Source: Bacillota bacterium | GTDB lineage: Bacteria > Bacillota > Clostridia > Christensenellales > Aristaeellaceae | Length of the DNA: 64,000 nucleotides | Assembly (NCBI GenBank): GCA_023444095.1 | Contig: JAEZRP010000006.1 | Location: 62,001-126,000 of the forward strand | Direction: 5' to 3' | In this document: positions 42,039 to 50,569 of the stretch, piece after piece | How the letters are laid out: each line of letters starts with the position of its first letter | How positions within the stretch are numbered: the stretch's first letter is position 1 | The notes under the pieces: model-generated | The model's database searches: none | Seen by the model: only the letters and a program-made list of their open reading frames with translations | Told to the model about the DNA's origin: nothing | Program-made: the position numbers and the translations under genes

Positions 42039-43531
42039 TTGCCGCCCTCCGTTCGCGCAAAGTCCAAGAGATGGACGGACCCCGCCGCCGCAAAGTAGAT
42101 CATCATATCCAGGTAGTTGCCCGTCATCGCCGCCTGCCGCGCTATGAGCGCGTCTCCCCCCATCACGGCGGCGATCAGCCATTGAATCGTCATGCAGCCC
42201 GCCAGCGTCAGCATCACCGCCATCTGCCGCGCGCCCATCGAGCCGCGAAGCCTGCGCATCAGAAGCATGACGATTGCGATTAGGCCGATCAGGGAGCCGA
42301 TCGTGCGGGGCATCGTCTTGATCTTGAAGGTCGACCACAGCGAGAACAGCGCCGCCTTCGCGCGCGCGGACCGACCGGCGGAACGCTCGAAGTTGCCGAT
42401 GTAATCGGGCCGCGCGTTGAGCGCCGCACGCATGCCGGCATCCAGCATGGAAAGCGCCGCGCCTGGATGGCGCACATAGTAAGCGGCGATCCATCCGGAC
42501 GTGTACTTGTCCAAAAAACCGCTCGTCAGCGCGGGCGCGTTCAGACGCGCGTACGGCACAGCCTGCGCGGCATAGGTATCGGTGACCGTCGCATACCGGG
42601 CGTCGATGCCGAAAGCGGCAAGCGCGACCTCCGGGTCCTTTGCGGTCAACAGAACGCCGCGCGTCATCGAGTCGTACTTCTGGGCTTCGGTCTGCCGAAA
42701 GCGCATTTGCGCGAGCGAGGTGATGCCCGTTAATCCCAGCACGACCGCCGTAACCACGCACATCGCCCGCGCTTCAACCGTGCCCCGCCGGGTTGAAAGC
42801 GCCACAAGCAGCACACAAATCGCAAACAGGGACGCGCCCGCATAGGGATTGAGCTGCGCCAGCACCCACAGGATCGCCGCGACCGCCGGGTAAAGCGCAT
42901 GGCATTGGGCGCGCAATGCAAGCGTGGTCAGTGCATTCAGCGCATACAGCGAAAGGATGAGCTCGAGCGGCTGCGCGTACAGAGACGCAAAGCGCGCGAC
43001 CAAGCCGACATCCGAGAGAATCATCGCCCCGAACGCACCAATCAGAACGCCTTGGGTAAACGTTCGCATGTTCCGAACGGCAAGCCAAAGCGTCCAGAAC
43101 AACGCGGGAACATACAGCACGGCATAGATTGCCGCCAAAGCGCGCAGGTCAAAAAACGCATCGCCGGAAAAAGCGTCGTCCACGGCCATCGCCAGCCGGA
43201 TCGCACCCCTGAGCGGCCACGGCGTCATACCGGACGCCTCCAAAGACGGGACGATGCGCAGTGTGCGCTCGTAATAGTCGAAGTAGCCAGTGTCCGGCAA
43301 CTGCGCGAGAGAGGTGTCCTGCATCACGGCATCCAGACTGCCGTCGTTCGCATAGCCCGCATACGGCGGGAGGAACAGCGGATAAGCAAGCGCGACGGCC
43401 GCAACAAGCGAAAAGGCGAACGCAAGCGCGGTCGCGGAATATCGCCCACGCATCGCGCGATCCAGACTCTGCCGCGCGGCCCGAACGGCTTTCGCGGCCG
43501 CCGCGATCCGCCGCATCAACCGGGGAAACAT
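42035..43531 (-). CDS. Multi-pass membrane protein of the exopolysaccharide operon, function unknown
   Basis: A 498-residue integral membrane protein with roughly ten or more hydrophobic segments, starting after an arginine-rich cytoplasmic N-terminus of about 35 residues. I do not recognise a family with certainty. The long loop between the first two segments (about 60-110, PYAGYANDGSLDAVMQD) and the loop near 300-370 are the only large soluble parts. The general layout recalls membrane glycosyltransferases or the PssD-like proteins of Pss operons. The start at 43531 has GGAGGAG upstream, and the stop overlaps the GGDEF-like gene by four bases, so the two are coupled. Confidence 0.75.
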   Translation of the reverse strand: MFPRLMRRIAAAAKAVRAARQSLDRAMRGRYSATALAFAFSLVAAVALAYPLFLPPYAGYANDGSLDAVMQDTSLAQLPDTGYFDYYERTLRIVPSLEASGMTPWPLRGAIRLAMAVDDAFSGDAFFDLRALAAIYAVLYVPALFWTLWLAVRNMRTFTQGVLIGAFGAMILSDVGLVARFASLYAQPLELILSLYALNALTTLALRAQCHALYPAVAAILWVLAQLNPYAGASLFAICVLLVALSTRRGTVEARAMCVVTAVVLGLTGITSLAQMRFRQTEAQKYDSMTRGVLLTAKDPEVALAAFGIDARYATVTDTYAAQAVPYARLNAPALTSGFLDKYTSGWIAAYYVRHPGAALSMLDAGMRAALNARPDYIGNFERSAGRSARAKAALFSLWSTFKIKTMPRTIGSLIGLIAIVMLLMRRLRGSMGARQMAVMLTLAGCMTIQWLIAAVMGGDALIARQAAMTGNYLDMMIYFAAAGSVHLLDFARTEGGK

Positions 43532-43563
43532 TGCTCTCCTCCATCCTGCTTTCCTGTCACCAA

Positions 43564-45174
43564 TCAGCCGCCCAACTCCAGATATCCGCCCGATGTGACC
43601 GCCTGCCAGGCGAGCAGGGCACACAGCGTATCAAATGAGGCGTTGTCTGCGCCCACGTGTGCGTACGCGCCGTTTCGCGCGTCGCCACTCACCACGCGCG
43701 TCTTTTCCATTCGGGAGAGTGCCGGGAAAATCAGCCGCAGATCGTCCAGCTCGCAACCGATCAATACCATCAGCGCATAGGTGGCGGTAGACTCATACAG
43801 ATAGCCGTCCAGGGGCTGTCCGTCGAGCGCATAGCGCGCGTAGACGGGCCCATTGCGTACCCAATCGTTGAGGAACGCGCGCGTCCTTTCTGGCAGTTCC
43901 CCCGTCTGCGCAAGGTGCAGAAGCGTCACCATCGCTTCGGCAGGATGGATCTCCTCCCCGCCGTATGACTCGGTCGCCAGTTCGTAGCGGGGGTAGTACA
44001 GCGGAACTGTGTCCAGCATGCCGCCCGCGAGGATCTCCTCGGCGCGCGCGGCGTACGCCGCCCAGTCTTCGTCCAGCGCGGAAAGTCGGTCGAGCGTCGC
44101 AATGTCAGCATAGGCAAGAGACAGCTCCCCAGCCCTCGCGCTTCCGGACAGCGCGTACCAGTCCGCGAGCTTGCCCTGCGCGCGCGCCTTGAGCGCGTCG
44201 GCGTGTTCGGACGCCTCCTCCGCATAGCCGCCGAAGGCATCGTCCGCGTCCAGCAAGGCACCGATGATGCGCAGGTCGTCCAGAAGCGCGTCTTTGTCCG
44301 CCCGCTTCGTACCCTCGATCCGCCAGGCAAAAAGCCCGTCCTCGGAAAGCGCGGACCGCGCGTAGCCATAGACGAGGTCAAAGAGCGCCCGATCGTTCGT
44401 ATGCACCGCATACCGCATCATCAGGCCCTGTCCCTCGCTCAGCGCAGCGTCTTCCGGACGAATTTTTCCCGTCTCCGTAAGAAAAAAGCTCTGTGCGACC
44501 CGGCCGTCCACATCCACTAAATGCGCACGAACGAAGGCGTCCGTTGCGGGTAGCCCGCCCTGCGCGGCGTACGCAAGCCCGGCCGAGATGCGCGTCTCGG
44601 AGAGATCGCCACTCCTATCCGCCCACATAAGCATGCCCTCCGGCGAGAAATAGAGTACCGTCGGCACCCCGGATAGTCCCAGCGCTTCGTACACAGAGGC
44701 ATCCACATCCAGCCAGGTGGACAGGCATATCCCGTTGTTCGTCAGATAATCAGTCGCCGTCTCGGCGGTCTCGCCGCGCGTCCCGGTGCGGCACACCAAC
44801 TGGAACCGACCGCCCGCCGCCTCCGCCGCAAGCGCGGCGCCTTCCGCTTTTGGCATCTCGGAAACGCAATCGGGGCACCAGCTCGCCCAATACAGAAGCG
44901 CCAGCGGCTTCCCGCGCAGGGAATCGAGAGAAACCGCATTTCCTCTCTCATCCTCAAAGTCAAGCGACCAAATCCGGTAGAGCGAATCCATATCTCTTTT
45001 GGTATCCTCTCCCTTGGTCAACGCATCGGCTGACACAGGTTCCGTTTGTGCCTGCGGCCCTTTTCGAAACCAATTCTGCTGGGCAGCATAGACGGTGAGC
45101 GACAGCACCAAAAGCGCGACAAGCGCGATCGCCCCACCCAGCGCGCGTGCCGCATGCTTCCTCCCGCTACGCAC
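43564..45174 (-). CDS. Membrane-anchored thioredoxin-GH8 glycosidase fusion
   Basis: A 536-residue protein with one N-terminal transmembrane anchor (about 13-31). A TlpA/ResA-like thioredoxin domain (about 65-205) holds the active site WCPDC (C100, C103) and a cis-proline at VPT (171). A C-terminal domain (about 225-530) has the pattern of family 8 glycoside hydrolases: ALSEGQGLMMRYAV with candidate general acid E247, then DALLDDLRIIGALL with D299/D300. GH8 enzymes (BcsZ, PssZ) trim or release the polymer made by the same operon. A redox domain fused to GH8 is unusual. The GTG start at 45174 overlaps the upstream gene by eight bases. Confidence 0.82.
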   Translation of the reverse strand: MRSGRKHAARALGGAIALVALLVLSLTVYAAQQNWFRKGPQAQTEPVSADALTKGEDTKRDMDSLYRIWSLDFEDERGNAVSLDSLRGKPLALLYWASWCPDCVSEMPKAEGAALAAEAAGGRFQLVCRTGTRGETAETATDYLTNNGICLSTWLDVDASVYEALGLSGVPTVLYFSPEGMLMWADRSGDLSETRISAGLAYAAQGGLPATDAFVRAHLVDVDGRVAQSFFLTETGKIRPEDAALSEGQGLMMRYAVHTNDRALFDLVYGYARSALSEDGLFAWRIEGTKRADKDALLDDLRIIGALLDADDAFGGYAEEASEHADALKARAQGKLADWYALSGSARAGELSLAYADIATLDRLSALDEDWAAYAARAEEILAGGMLDTVPLYYPRYELATESYGGEEIHPAEAMVTLLHLAQTGELPERTRAFLNDWVRNGPVYARYALDGQPLDGYLYESTATYALMVLIGCELDDLRLIFPALSRMEKTRVVSGDARNGAYAHVGADNASFDTLCALLAWQAVTSGGYLELGG

Positions 45175-46834
45175 TTGCCTGTTCCTCGTCGCGCGCGCTC
45201 GCCTGCGAAACCGTGACCACAATGTGCCCCGCCCGAATCGCTTCCCCAAGATCGAGCGGCGCGGGAATGTGCGACTCGGCGACCGGCGTCGGCTCTGCGG
45301 GCGCGAACGCCGGAGAGGCGCATGCCACCGCCTGCGTTTCGCGCGCACAGGCGCGGGCGGCTGACAGCATCAGGAAAAACAGCATGGGATAGTGATAGCG
45401 CACCTGCGTCTCAAGCGCCATGTGAAGCGCGGCTGTCGCCAGAAACAGCAGCATGACCGCCATGTGCGCGAACGAGTCGCCGCTTCGCCGCGCGCGGTAT
45501 GCGCCGATGAGCGCAAGCAGCAGGAGGATCATATACATCCCTCGACCGATCGGGCGGACGGCGTTCATCAAATCATTCACCTCGGAGGTTAGTATCCCCT
45601 GTTGACCCGCCCAAAGCAGATTCCAGTCGATGCCAAAATCATCCGATTGCCACAAATCACGGAATTTGAGCACCATGAGGTTCGCGACATCCAGCGGACG
45701 GCTCCTGATGTTTTTGATGGCCACCGCCATGCTTGCCGCATGCGCCTCCTGCGCGGAGCCGGTCTCCCGATAAGCTTTGTCAAAAAAATCGGCGTCGTCC
45801 CGATTCCACAGTCCCTGATGTTCAACGTTTGTGCCGACCATCAGGTTGTAGCCCGACGCCCGCAGCCCAGAAACGGGCTTTGCGCCGATCTCCTCGGATA
45901 CGCGCTGGTTGATGATCCATCCCGTCGGAACGTAGGTGAGCAGAATCAGCACGATGCACATCGTCCGCAAGGACATGATCCGGTCGGGCGCGCCCTCTCC
46001 TCGCTTCCGCCGCGGACCGGCGGCAACGAGCGCCACCGCGATCGCAATCAGCATCAAAACCGCCACCGGGCGAATGCCGCCGGCCAACCCGAGCAGTACG
46101 CCCGAGAGGAGCAGAAGCGCAATGCCGACGAGCGGCTTGCCCCGCCGCGCCAGCGCGAGTTGCGAAACCCAAAATGCCGCCAGAAGCAAAAATGAAAACG
46201 AGGGCTCCGTGGCGACCATCGTGCCAAAGAGTATCTGCGAGGGCCAGAACGCTGCAAGCGCCATCGCGATCAGCCCCATGCTCCTGCCGCCGATCCGCCG
46301 GCCGATCGCGTACAGGAGGATTACGCTTCCCATGCTGAAAGCGAGATTCACGCACTGCGCCACCCAGACGCTTGCCCCAAACAGTCGGAATGCGGGCGCC
46401 AGGAGCATCGGGAAGCCGATCGTGTGCGGGAACTTTGCGACATAAATTCGCAAAAGCGCGGCTCCATCGTCCATGAGCGTACCGTCGGCCAGATGCTTTG
46501 CAAGACTGTAGTACGTCTCAAAGTCGGATGCCGGCGCAATCGGAATTTTCCGTATGACCCAAAGGCGCGCGACGAGTCCGCAGCCAAAAACGAGTCCGCC
46601 CAGCGCCCATGCCCACGCATTCGGATGCCGGAGCCGGATCCGTGCTCGCAGGGCGGACAGCCCGCGCGCGACGAGAACCGCGCCGACGAGGGCAAGCAGA
46701 TAGACACCCTGCAGGGCGTACGGCTGCGCCGCGCCCTCGGTACTGAATGCAAGCGCGGCGCTCAGCGCAAAGCCAATGCACATCGCAAACAGCACAAAGA
46801 TGAAATACTCAAATATGCACCCTTTGTGTGTCAT
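45167..46834 (-). CDS. GT39/PMT-like membrane glycosyltransferase
   Basis: A 555-residue polytopic membrane protein of the dolichyl-phosphate-mannose mannosyltransferase-like (GT39/ArnT/PMT_2) group. The first extracytoplasmic loop contains the acidic site SDFETYYSLAKHLADG (about 103-118), as expected for the catalytic Asp. About eleven hydrophobic segments follow, and a Pro/Ala-rich cytoplasmic tail ends the chain. Such enzymes use lipid-linked sugars on the outer face of the membrane, so it could add side groups to the polysaccharide. The start at 46834 has AAAGGAGA upstream, 15 bases after the epimerase gene. Substrate is unknown. Confidence 0.82.
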   Translation of the reverse strand: MTHKGCIFEYFIFVLFAMCIGFALSAALAFSTEGAAQPYALQGVYLLALVGAVLVARGLSALRARIRLRHPNAWAWALGGLVFGCGLVARLWVIRKIPIAPASDFETYYSLAKHLADGTLMDDGAALLRIYVAKFPHTIGFPMLLAPAFRLFGASVWVAQCVNLAFSMGSVILLYAIGRRIGGRSMGLIAMALAAFWPSQILFGTMVATEPSFSFLLLAAFWVSQLALARRGKPLVGIALLLLSGVLLGLAGGIRPVAVLMLIAIAVALVAAGPRRKRGEGAPDRIMSLRTMCIVLILLTYVPTGWIINQRVSEEIGAKPVSGLRASGYNLMVGTNVEHQGLWNRDDADFFDKAYRETGSAQEAHAASMAVAIKNIRSRPLDVANLMVLKFRDLWQSDDFGIDWNLLWAGQQGILTSEVNDLMNAVRPIGRGMYMILLLLALIGAYRARRSGDSFAHMAVMLLFLATAALHMALETQVRYHYPMLFFLMLSAARACARETQAVACASPAFAPAEPTPVAESHIPAPLDLGEAIRAGHIVVTVSQASARDEEQASA

Positions 46835-46849
46835 ACGTTTCTCCTTTCG

Positions 46850-47947
46850 TTACATGACGGCCTCCAGCGTGTCGGCGATCCGTGCGCAGGCATGTCCGTC
46901 ACCGTAGGGATTGGTCGCCTGCGACATCCTTTGGTATGCTTCGGGATCACACAGAAGCTCTTTCAAGTGATGATATATCGCCGTTTCGTCCGTACCCACA
47001 AGCCGCGCGGTCCCCGCCGCCACCCCCTCCGGGCGTTCGGTGGTCCCCCGCATGACGAGCACGGGCCTTCCAAGGCTGGGCGCTTCCTCCTGAATGCCCC
47101 CGCTATCGGTGAGCACCAGGCAGCAACGTGCCAAATGGTTGTGAAAATCCACCACATCCATCGGCTCCACGATGCGCACTCTTTCGCAGCCCGCAAGGTG
47201 CCTATGCGCCGCCTCCCGCACAGCCGGGTTCATGTGAATGGGATAAATTGCTTTCACATCCGGATGCTCGTCCACGATGCGGCGAATCGCCCGAAACATC
47301 CCCTCCATCGGCGCGCCCAGGTTCTCCCGCCGATGCGCGGTCAGCATCACGAGGCGGCTCCCCGCCGCCCAGGCCAGATGCTCGCTCTGATAGTCGGACA
47401 CGACCGTTGTCCTGAGCGCGTCAATGACGGTGTTCCCGGTCACAAAAACAGTGGCGGGATTCTTTCCTTCCTGAAGCAGGTTCCGTCGCGCGCCTTCCGT
47501 CGGCGCGAAGTGATATCGGGCGATCAGGCCGATGCCCTGCCGGTTGAACTCTTCCGGCATGGGAGAGGACATGTCGTAGGTGCGAAGCCCCGCCTCCACG
47601 TGACCGACCGGAATGTTTTGATAAAAACACGCCAACGCGGTCGCGAACGCCGTGGTTGTGTCTCCATGCACCAGCAGCAGGTCTGGGGATTCGGCAACGA
47701 GAATGGGCCGGATGCGCTCGAGGACGGCGCAGGTGATATCAGACAGGGTCTGGCGGTCGCGCATGACGGCAAGGTCGAAATCCGGACGGATTCCAAAGGC
47801 GTCGAGCACCTGATCGAGCATCTGGCGGTGCTGCCCCGTGGTGAGCACCTTTGTCTCGAACGCCCTGCGGCCGCGGAGTTCCCTGACCAACGGGCACATC
47901 TTCACGGCTTCCGGCCGCGTTCCGAAAGCAATCAGAACCCTTCGCAT
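46850..47947 (-). CDS. wecB: UDP-N-acetylglucosamine 2-epimerase (non-hydrolysing)
   Basis: A 365-residue cytoplasmic enzyme that converts UDP-GlcNAc to UDP-ManNAc. The N-terminal FGTRPEAVKM, the substrate segment HGDTTTAFATALACF, GHVEAGLRT, LTAHRRENLG and the SGGIQEEAPSLG motif are all family signatures. I use the ATG at 47947, where the family normally begins; a GTG at 47956 is too close to the GAGGGAG site. It is the first gene of the eight-gene polysaccharide operon, which suggests that UDP-ManNAc is the precursor of the polymer. Confidence 0.95.
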   Translation of the reverse strand: MRRVLIAFGTRPEAVKMCPLVRELRGRRAFETKVLTTGQHRQMLDQVLDAFGIRPDFDLAVMRDRQTLSDITCAVLERIRPILVAESPDLLLVHGDTTTAFATALACFYQNIPVGHVEAGLRTYDMSSPMPEEFNRQGIGLIARYHFAPTEGARRNLLQEGKNPATVFVTGNTVIDALRTTVVSDYQSEHLAWAAGSRLVMLTAHRRENLGAPMEGMFRAIRRIVDEHPDVKAIYPIHMNPAVREAAHRHLAGCERVRIVEPMDVVDFHNHLARCCLVLTDSGGIQEEAPSLGRPVLVMRGTTERPEGVAAGTARLVGTDETAIYHHLKELLCDPEAYQRMSQATNPYGDGHACARIADTLEAVM

Positions 47948-47977
47948 TTCAGTCACATCTCCCTCTTCGTCTTCATC

Positions 47978-48005
47978 ATGTTACTACATATTCGTGTAAT
48001 ATCAA
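47978..48005 (-). promoter_or_regulatory. Possible promoter of the exopolysaccharide operon
   Basis: Minus strand: TTGATA (48005-48000), 16 bases, TAACAT (47983-47978), about 30 bases before the epimerase start. The -10 box is imperfect. Upstream, the inverted repeat GGACCA-N13-TGGTCC (about 48107-48132) might bind a regulator. Confidence 0.45.
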
Positions 48006-48328
48006 CGCATTTTTCCGCATACTGACATGGGCAATATCGTGTAATTATGGATATGATTGCTCACATAGACAACTCATTCCTTATCCCAATCCGGTGGCGC
48101 CCGCGTCCGGACCAATCTGGTATATTCTGGTCCATTCTGACCGTATCATTTCAATCAGCATACTTTTTCACGTGATTTCCTTGTCCTAACAGCAAAAATG
48201 AACGGTTGAAGCTTTTCAAAGCGGAGAAGTGACCTCGGCGAGCGCGGCCATGCGTTCGTTGGAAACGATTCCCGCAGGAAAGATCAACTGCCTCCCGATG
48301 TGGCCGCCGCGCATCCCGCAATGCAAAC
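48006..48328. other. Intergenic region upstream of the exopolysaccharide operon
   Basis: No convincing gene is seen. The left part (48006-48200) is clearly A+T-rich and carries the inverted repeat GGACCA/TGGTCC. It is the probable control region of the operon. The right part is G+C-rich without features. A known c-di-GMP riboswitch sequence was not recognised. Confidence 0.5.
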
Positions 48329-48354
48329 AAAAAGCGCCCGCTCATGGCGGGCGC
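48329..48354 (-). terminator. Rho-independent terminator after the YCII gene
   Basis: Minus strand: perfect 8-bp stem (48354-48347 with 48341-48334), five-base loop, five T residues (48333-48329). Confidence 0.88.
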
Positions 48355-48412
48355 AATCCGTGCGCTAAATATAACCTCCGTCGCGGCCCTTCCTTGAGCC
48401 GCTGCTGCCCTT

Positions 48413-48760
48413 CTATCGGTCCTCAAACACCTGGCGCAGCTCAACCTGGCCTTCCCCGTGTCCCATCGGGTCCGGCGCCCGCATGGCCCACTCCATGGCC
48501 TCTTCCCTCGATTTCACGTCGATCAGGAAAAACCCGGCGACGACGTCGTGCGAGGCGAACGGCCCTTCGGTCACCACGGGTTTTTCCCCGGGCTTTGGAA
48601 ACGAAATGCGAATTCCCTCCGAATCCGGATGAAGGCCCTTCGCCATCACACGCACGCCCGCCGCGACCAAATCCGCATTGTAGTTGTCCATCGCTTCCTC
48701 AAGCGCTTCACTCGGATGATTTCCGGCTCTCGAGGCTTTCACAAGCATCATAAACAGCAT
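48413..48760 (-). CDS. YCII/DGPF-domain protein
   Basis: A 115-residue protein of the YCII-related (DGPF) family: MLFMMLVKAS at the start, then VVTEGPFASHDVVAGFFLIDVKSREEAMEWA and a final VELRQVFE. Members are small dimeric alpha-beta barrels often found next to ECF sigma factor genes; their reaction is mostly unknown. The start at 48760 follows GAGAGGGG. It lies 16 bases after the nitroreductase gene and is probably co-transcribed with it. A strong terminator follows. Confidence 0.9.
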   Translation of the reverse strand: MLFMMLVKASRAGNHPSEALEEAMDNYNADLVAAGVRVMAKGLHPDSEGIRISFPKPGEKPVVTEGPFASHDVVAGFFLIDVKSREEAMEWAMRAPDPMGHGEGQVELRQVFEDR

Positions 48761-48776
48761 AGACTGTACCCCTCTC

Positions 48777-49361
48777 TCATCGAATGATCCGGATCGTATT
48801 CGACTTGCGCGCGGGCGGTTTGGATTCCTTTCCGATATAACCGATCGCGGCCGCCGAACAGATGACATGTTCCCTTGGTATGCCAAGTTCAAACAGAAAC
48901 TCCCGTACTCCGATATCGTTGCGCAGCCAGTGCAGTTGATTGAGGTAGCAGCTTCCCAATCCCAATGACTGTGCGGACAGGAAAATATTCTCGAGGGCAA
49001 GCGAGCAGTCCGCCATGGCGTTTTCATAATTCGGCCGATTGGATGCGACGATCACCGTCGGCGCGTGATAATAGAAGTTATAATCTTCCTTTTGTGAAGC
49101 GGCTTTTGCCCCCAGCTTGGCGGGATAATCGTCGTCCGGCGTCCAATGTTGAAAGCCCTCGCGCACGAGTCCGTTGAGTTTGACGAGCGCCTCCCTGTCC
49201 TGTATGGCGGTAAACAGCCAGCTTTGATTGTTGCCGCCACTCGGCGCCCAGATCGCGGCCTCGAGCAGAGCCTCGAGGTTTTCGTCTTCGATCTGCCGAT
49301 CCGAAAAGCTTCGCGTGCTCCGCCGGGCGCGAATCGCATCCAGCACTTCGTTGCGAATCAT
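48777..49361 (-). CDS. Nitroreductase family protein (FMN-dependent)
   Basis: A 194-residue flavin enzyme of the nitroreductase fold, which reduces nitro or quinone compounds with NAD(P)H. The N-terminal RARRSTRSFSDRQI holds the FMN phosphate-binding arginines. WAPSGGNNQSW and the C-terminal GYIGKESKPPARK segment are also typical. The start at 49361 has GAAGGGG upstream. A promoter (49419-49447) with an inverted repeat just downstream (49390-49413) suggests regulated expression. The YCII gene follows in the same transcript. Confidence 0.92.
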   Translation of the reverse strand: MIRNEVLDAIRARRSTRSFSDRQIEDENLEALLEAAIWAPSGGNNQSWLFTAIQDREALVKLNGLVREGFQHWTPDDDYPAKLGAKAASQKEDYNFYYHAPTVIVASNRPNYENAMADCSLALENIFLSAQSLGLGSCYLNQLHWLRNDIGVREFLFELGIPREHVICSAAAIGYIGKESKPPARKSNTIRIIR

Positions 49362-49389
49362 CCCATTGATCCCCTTCCATATATCATTT

Positions 49390-49447
49390 GGGAATGAACG
49401 GGATCGCATTCCCGCTACATTATATATGGAAAATCATGCGCCGTAAA
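49390..49447 (-). promoter_or_regulatory. Promoter and inverted-repeat operator of the nitroreductase operon
   Basis: Minus strand: TTTACG (49447-49442), 17 bases, TATAAT (49424-49419). The inverted repeat GGGAATG-N10-CATTCCC (49390-49396 / 49407-49413) would lie at the transcription start, a typical repressor position. Confidence 0.65.
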
Positions 49448-49561
49448 GAGATTGTGACCGAAAAAGTACCCGAAACCCCAGGGGGGTGAAACACAAGGCG
49501 CCGTTGTGGCAATAAACATGAACGGTTTTCATGGCGGGGCAGGACTGCGGGACGCGCCGCT

Positions 49562-49903
49562 TCACCCCCCGGTCTGCCGCGTTTTCTCGAGCCATATTTC
49601 AAGCAGGGCATCGAGATCTTCCGTATATTCGCGCTCCGTCTGGCCTTCCTTCCTTTCCAGCCTGTCCAGAATGGAAAAGGAAAACGACTGCGCCCCATAT
49701 CGATTCCATTCAGCCAGCATCGCAGGTTCCGGGCAAAATTTCGTGGAGATGGCAAACGCAAATCTGTTTTGCTGGCCAATCAGATTCTGCGTGGATCTGG
49801 TCAGTGCGCGCTGATTGCCTTCGCACCGAATGGTATAGATCCCGCCGACGGTAAATTTCTCCTTGTATTGGTTGATCAGTTCTTTCCTCTTTGCGGGTTC
49901 CAT
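49562..49903 (-). CDS. GIY-YIG-like nuclease family protein
   Basis: A 113-residue protein related to the short GIY-YIG nuclease-fold proteins of Firmicutes. The GIY motif is seen as GGIYTIRCEGNQ (about residues 20-31). The usual EWNRYGAQSFSFSILDRLE segment follows in the second half. The second YIG-type motif is degenerate (RSTQNLIGQQN), so nuclease activity is uncertain. The start at 49903 has GGAGGTG eight bases upstream. It stands alone between intergenic regions, and its role is unknown. Confidence 0.75.
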   Translation of the reverse strand: MEPAKRKELINQYKEKFTVGGIYTIRCEGNQRALTRSTQNLIGQQNRFAFAISTKFCPEPAMLAEWNRYGAQSFSFSILDRLERKEGQTEREYTEDLDALLEIWLEKTRQTGG

Positions 49904-50028
49904 ACGCCGCACCTCCCCATTCGTATCCAGCCTATTCGCCCATGCGGGCTATCCTGCAAACGCCAACCGTCAGTCACATAGTGTACGCGAAATCTGACCG
50001 GAAAGCAACAAACGCTTCGTGGAGTGTG

Positions 50029-50056
50029 AAAAAACGACACGCATCGGGGCGTGTCG
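50029..50056 (-). terminator. Rho-independent terminator after the second sigma operon
   Basis: Minus strand: 8-bp stem CGACACGC/GCGTGTCG, six-base loop and six T residues (50034-50029). It lies about 90 bases beyond the small membrane protein gene; 50057-50148 otherwise holds nothing recognisable. Confidence 0.85.
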
Positions 50057-50148
50057 CTCGTCGTTTTTCGGCCCGCGCCTGGGAACGCGGCGGGCGGGGT
50101 CCGGCGGATTAGGGGAAGGCAGCCGTCCTTGCCGGCATGCATGGGGTA

Positions 50149-50547
50149 TTACGCGCGCTCTTGCGGATCCGCGCCGTCATTTTCCCTGTATTTTTCGAAG
50201 GCAACCTTCCCTTCCGCTTCCCACCACGCTTCATACTCGGTCCATTTCGCCTCCGGTTCGTCCTCCTCGCACCGCGCGCGCCTGTGCCTCCCGGACTTGG
50301 AACTGCCGCCGCTGCCGCCCGTTCCAAATCCAAAAATCAGTCTCGCAAGCACAAAGATGCCGATGGCCTGCCAATAGCTGATCTCCCCCAGACCAAACAG
50401 CGCGGGCATCAGCCAGTTCCACAAAAGCTGGATCGCGTAGCCAAACACGATTCCCATGGCCGCAACGCCGATGATCCCGAGGATCGCGTACACAAAGATC
50501 CTGACCGGCTTGGGATTTCTCTCCCATCTGGATCGAAAACCATTCAT
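50149..50547 (-). CDS. Small membrane protein downstream of an ECF sigma factor
   Basis: A 132-residue protein with two hydrophobic segments (about residues 15-45 and 55-72), a Gly/Ser stretch (GTGGSGGSSKSG) and a charged C-terminus rich in Glu, Trp and Tyr. No family is recognised. I choose the second ATG (50547), which is eight bases from AGGAG; the first ATG (50553) is too close. The position directly behind an ECF sigma gene suggests an anti-sigma role, but no zinc-finger motif is present. Confidence 0.65.
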   Translation of the reverse strand: MNGFRSRWERNPKPVRIFVYAILGIIGVAAMGIVFGYAIQLLWNWLMPALFGLGEISYWQAIGIFVLARLIFGFGTGGSGGSSKSGRHRRARCEEDEPEAKWTEYEAWWEAEGKVAFEKYRENDGADPQERA

Positions 50548-50569
50548 ATTCATATCTCCTTTTCTTCGC

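Noticed and set aside
48006..48200. c-di-GMP riboswitch for the polysaccharide operon
   Set aside because: The GEMM conserved bases were not found; only an inverted repeat and A+T-rich DNA are present.
48151..48444. 97-codon minus-strand frame upstream of the polysaccharide operon
   Set aside because: No ribosome site, Arg/Ala-rich composition, and it runs through the YCII gene end and its terminator.
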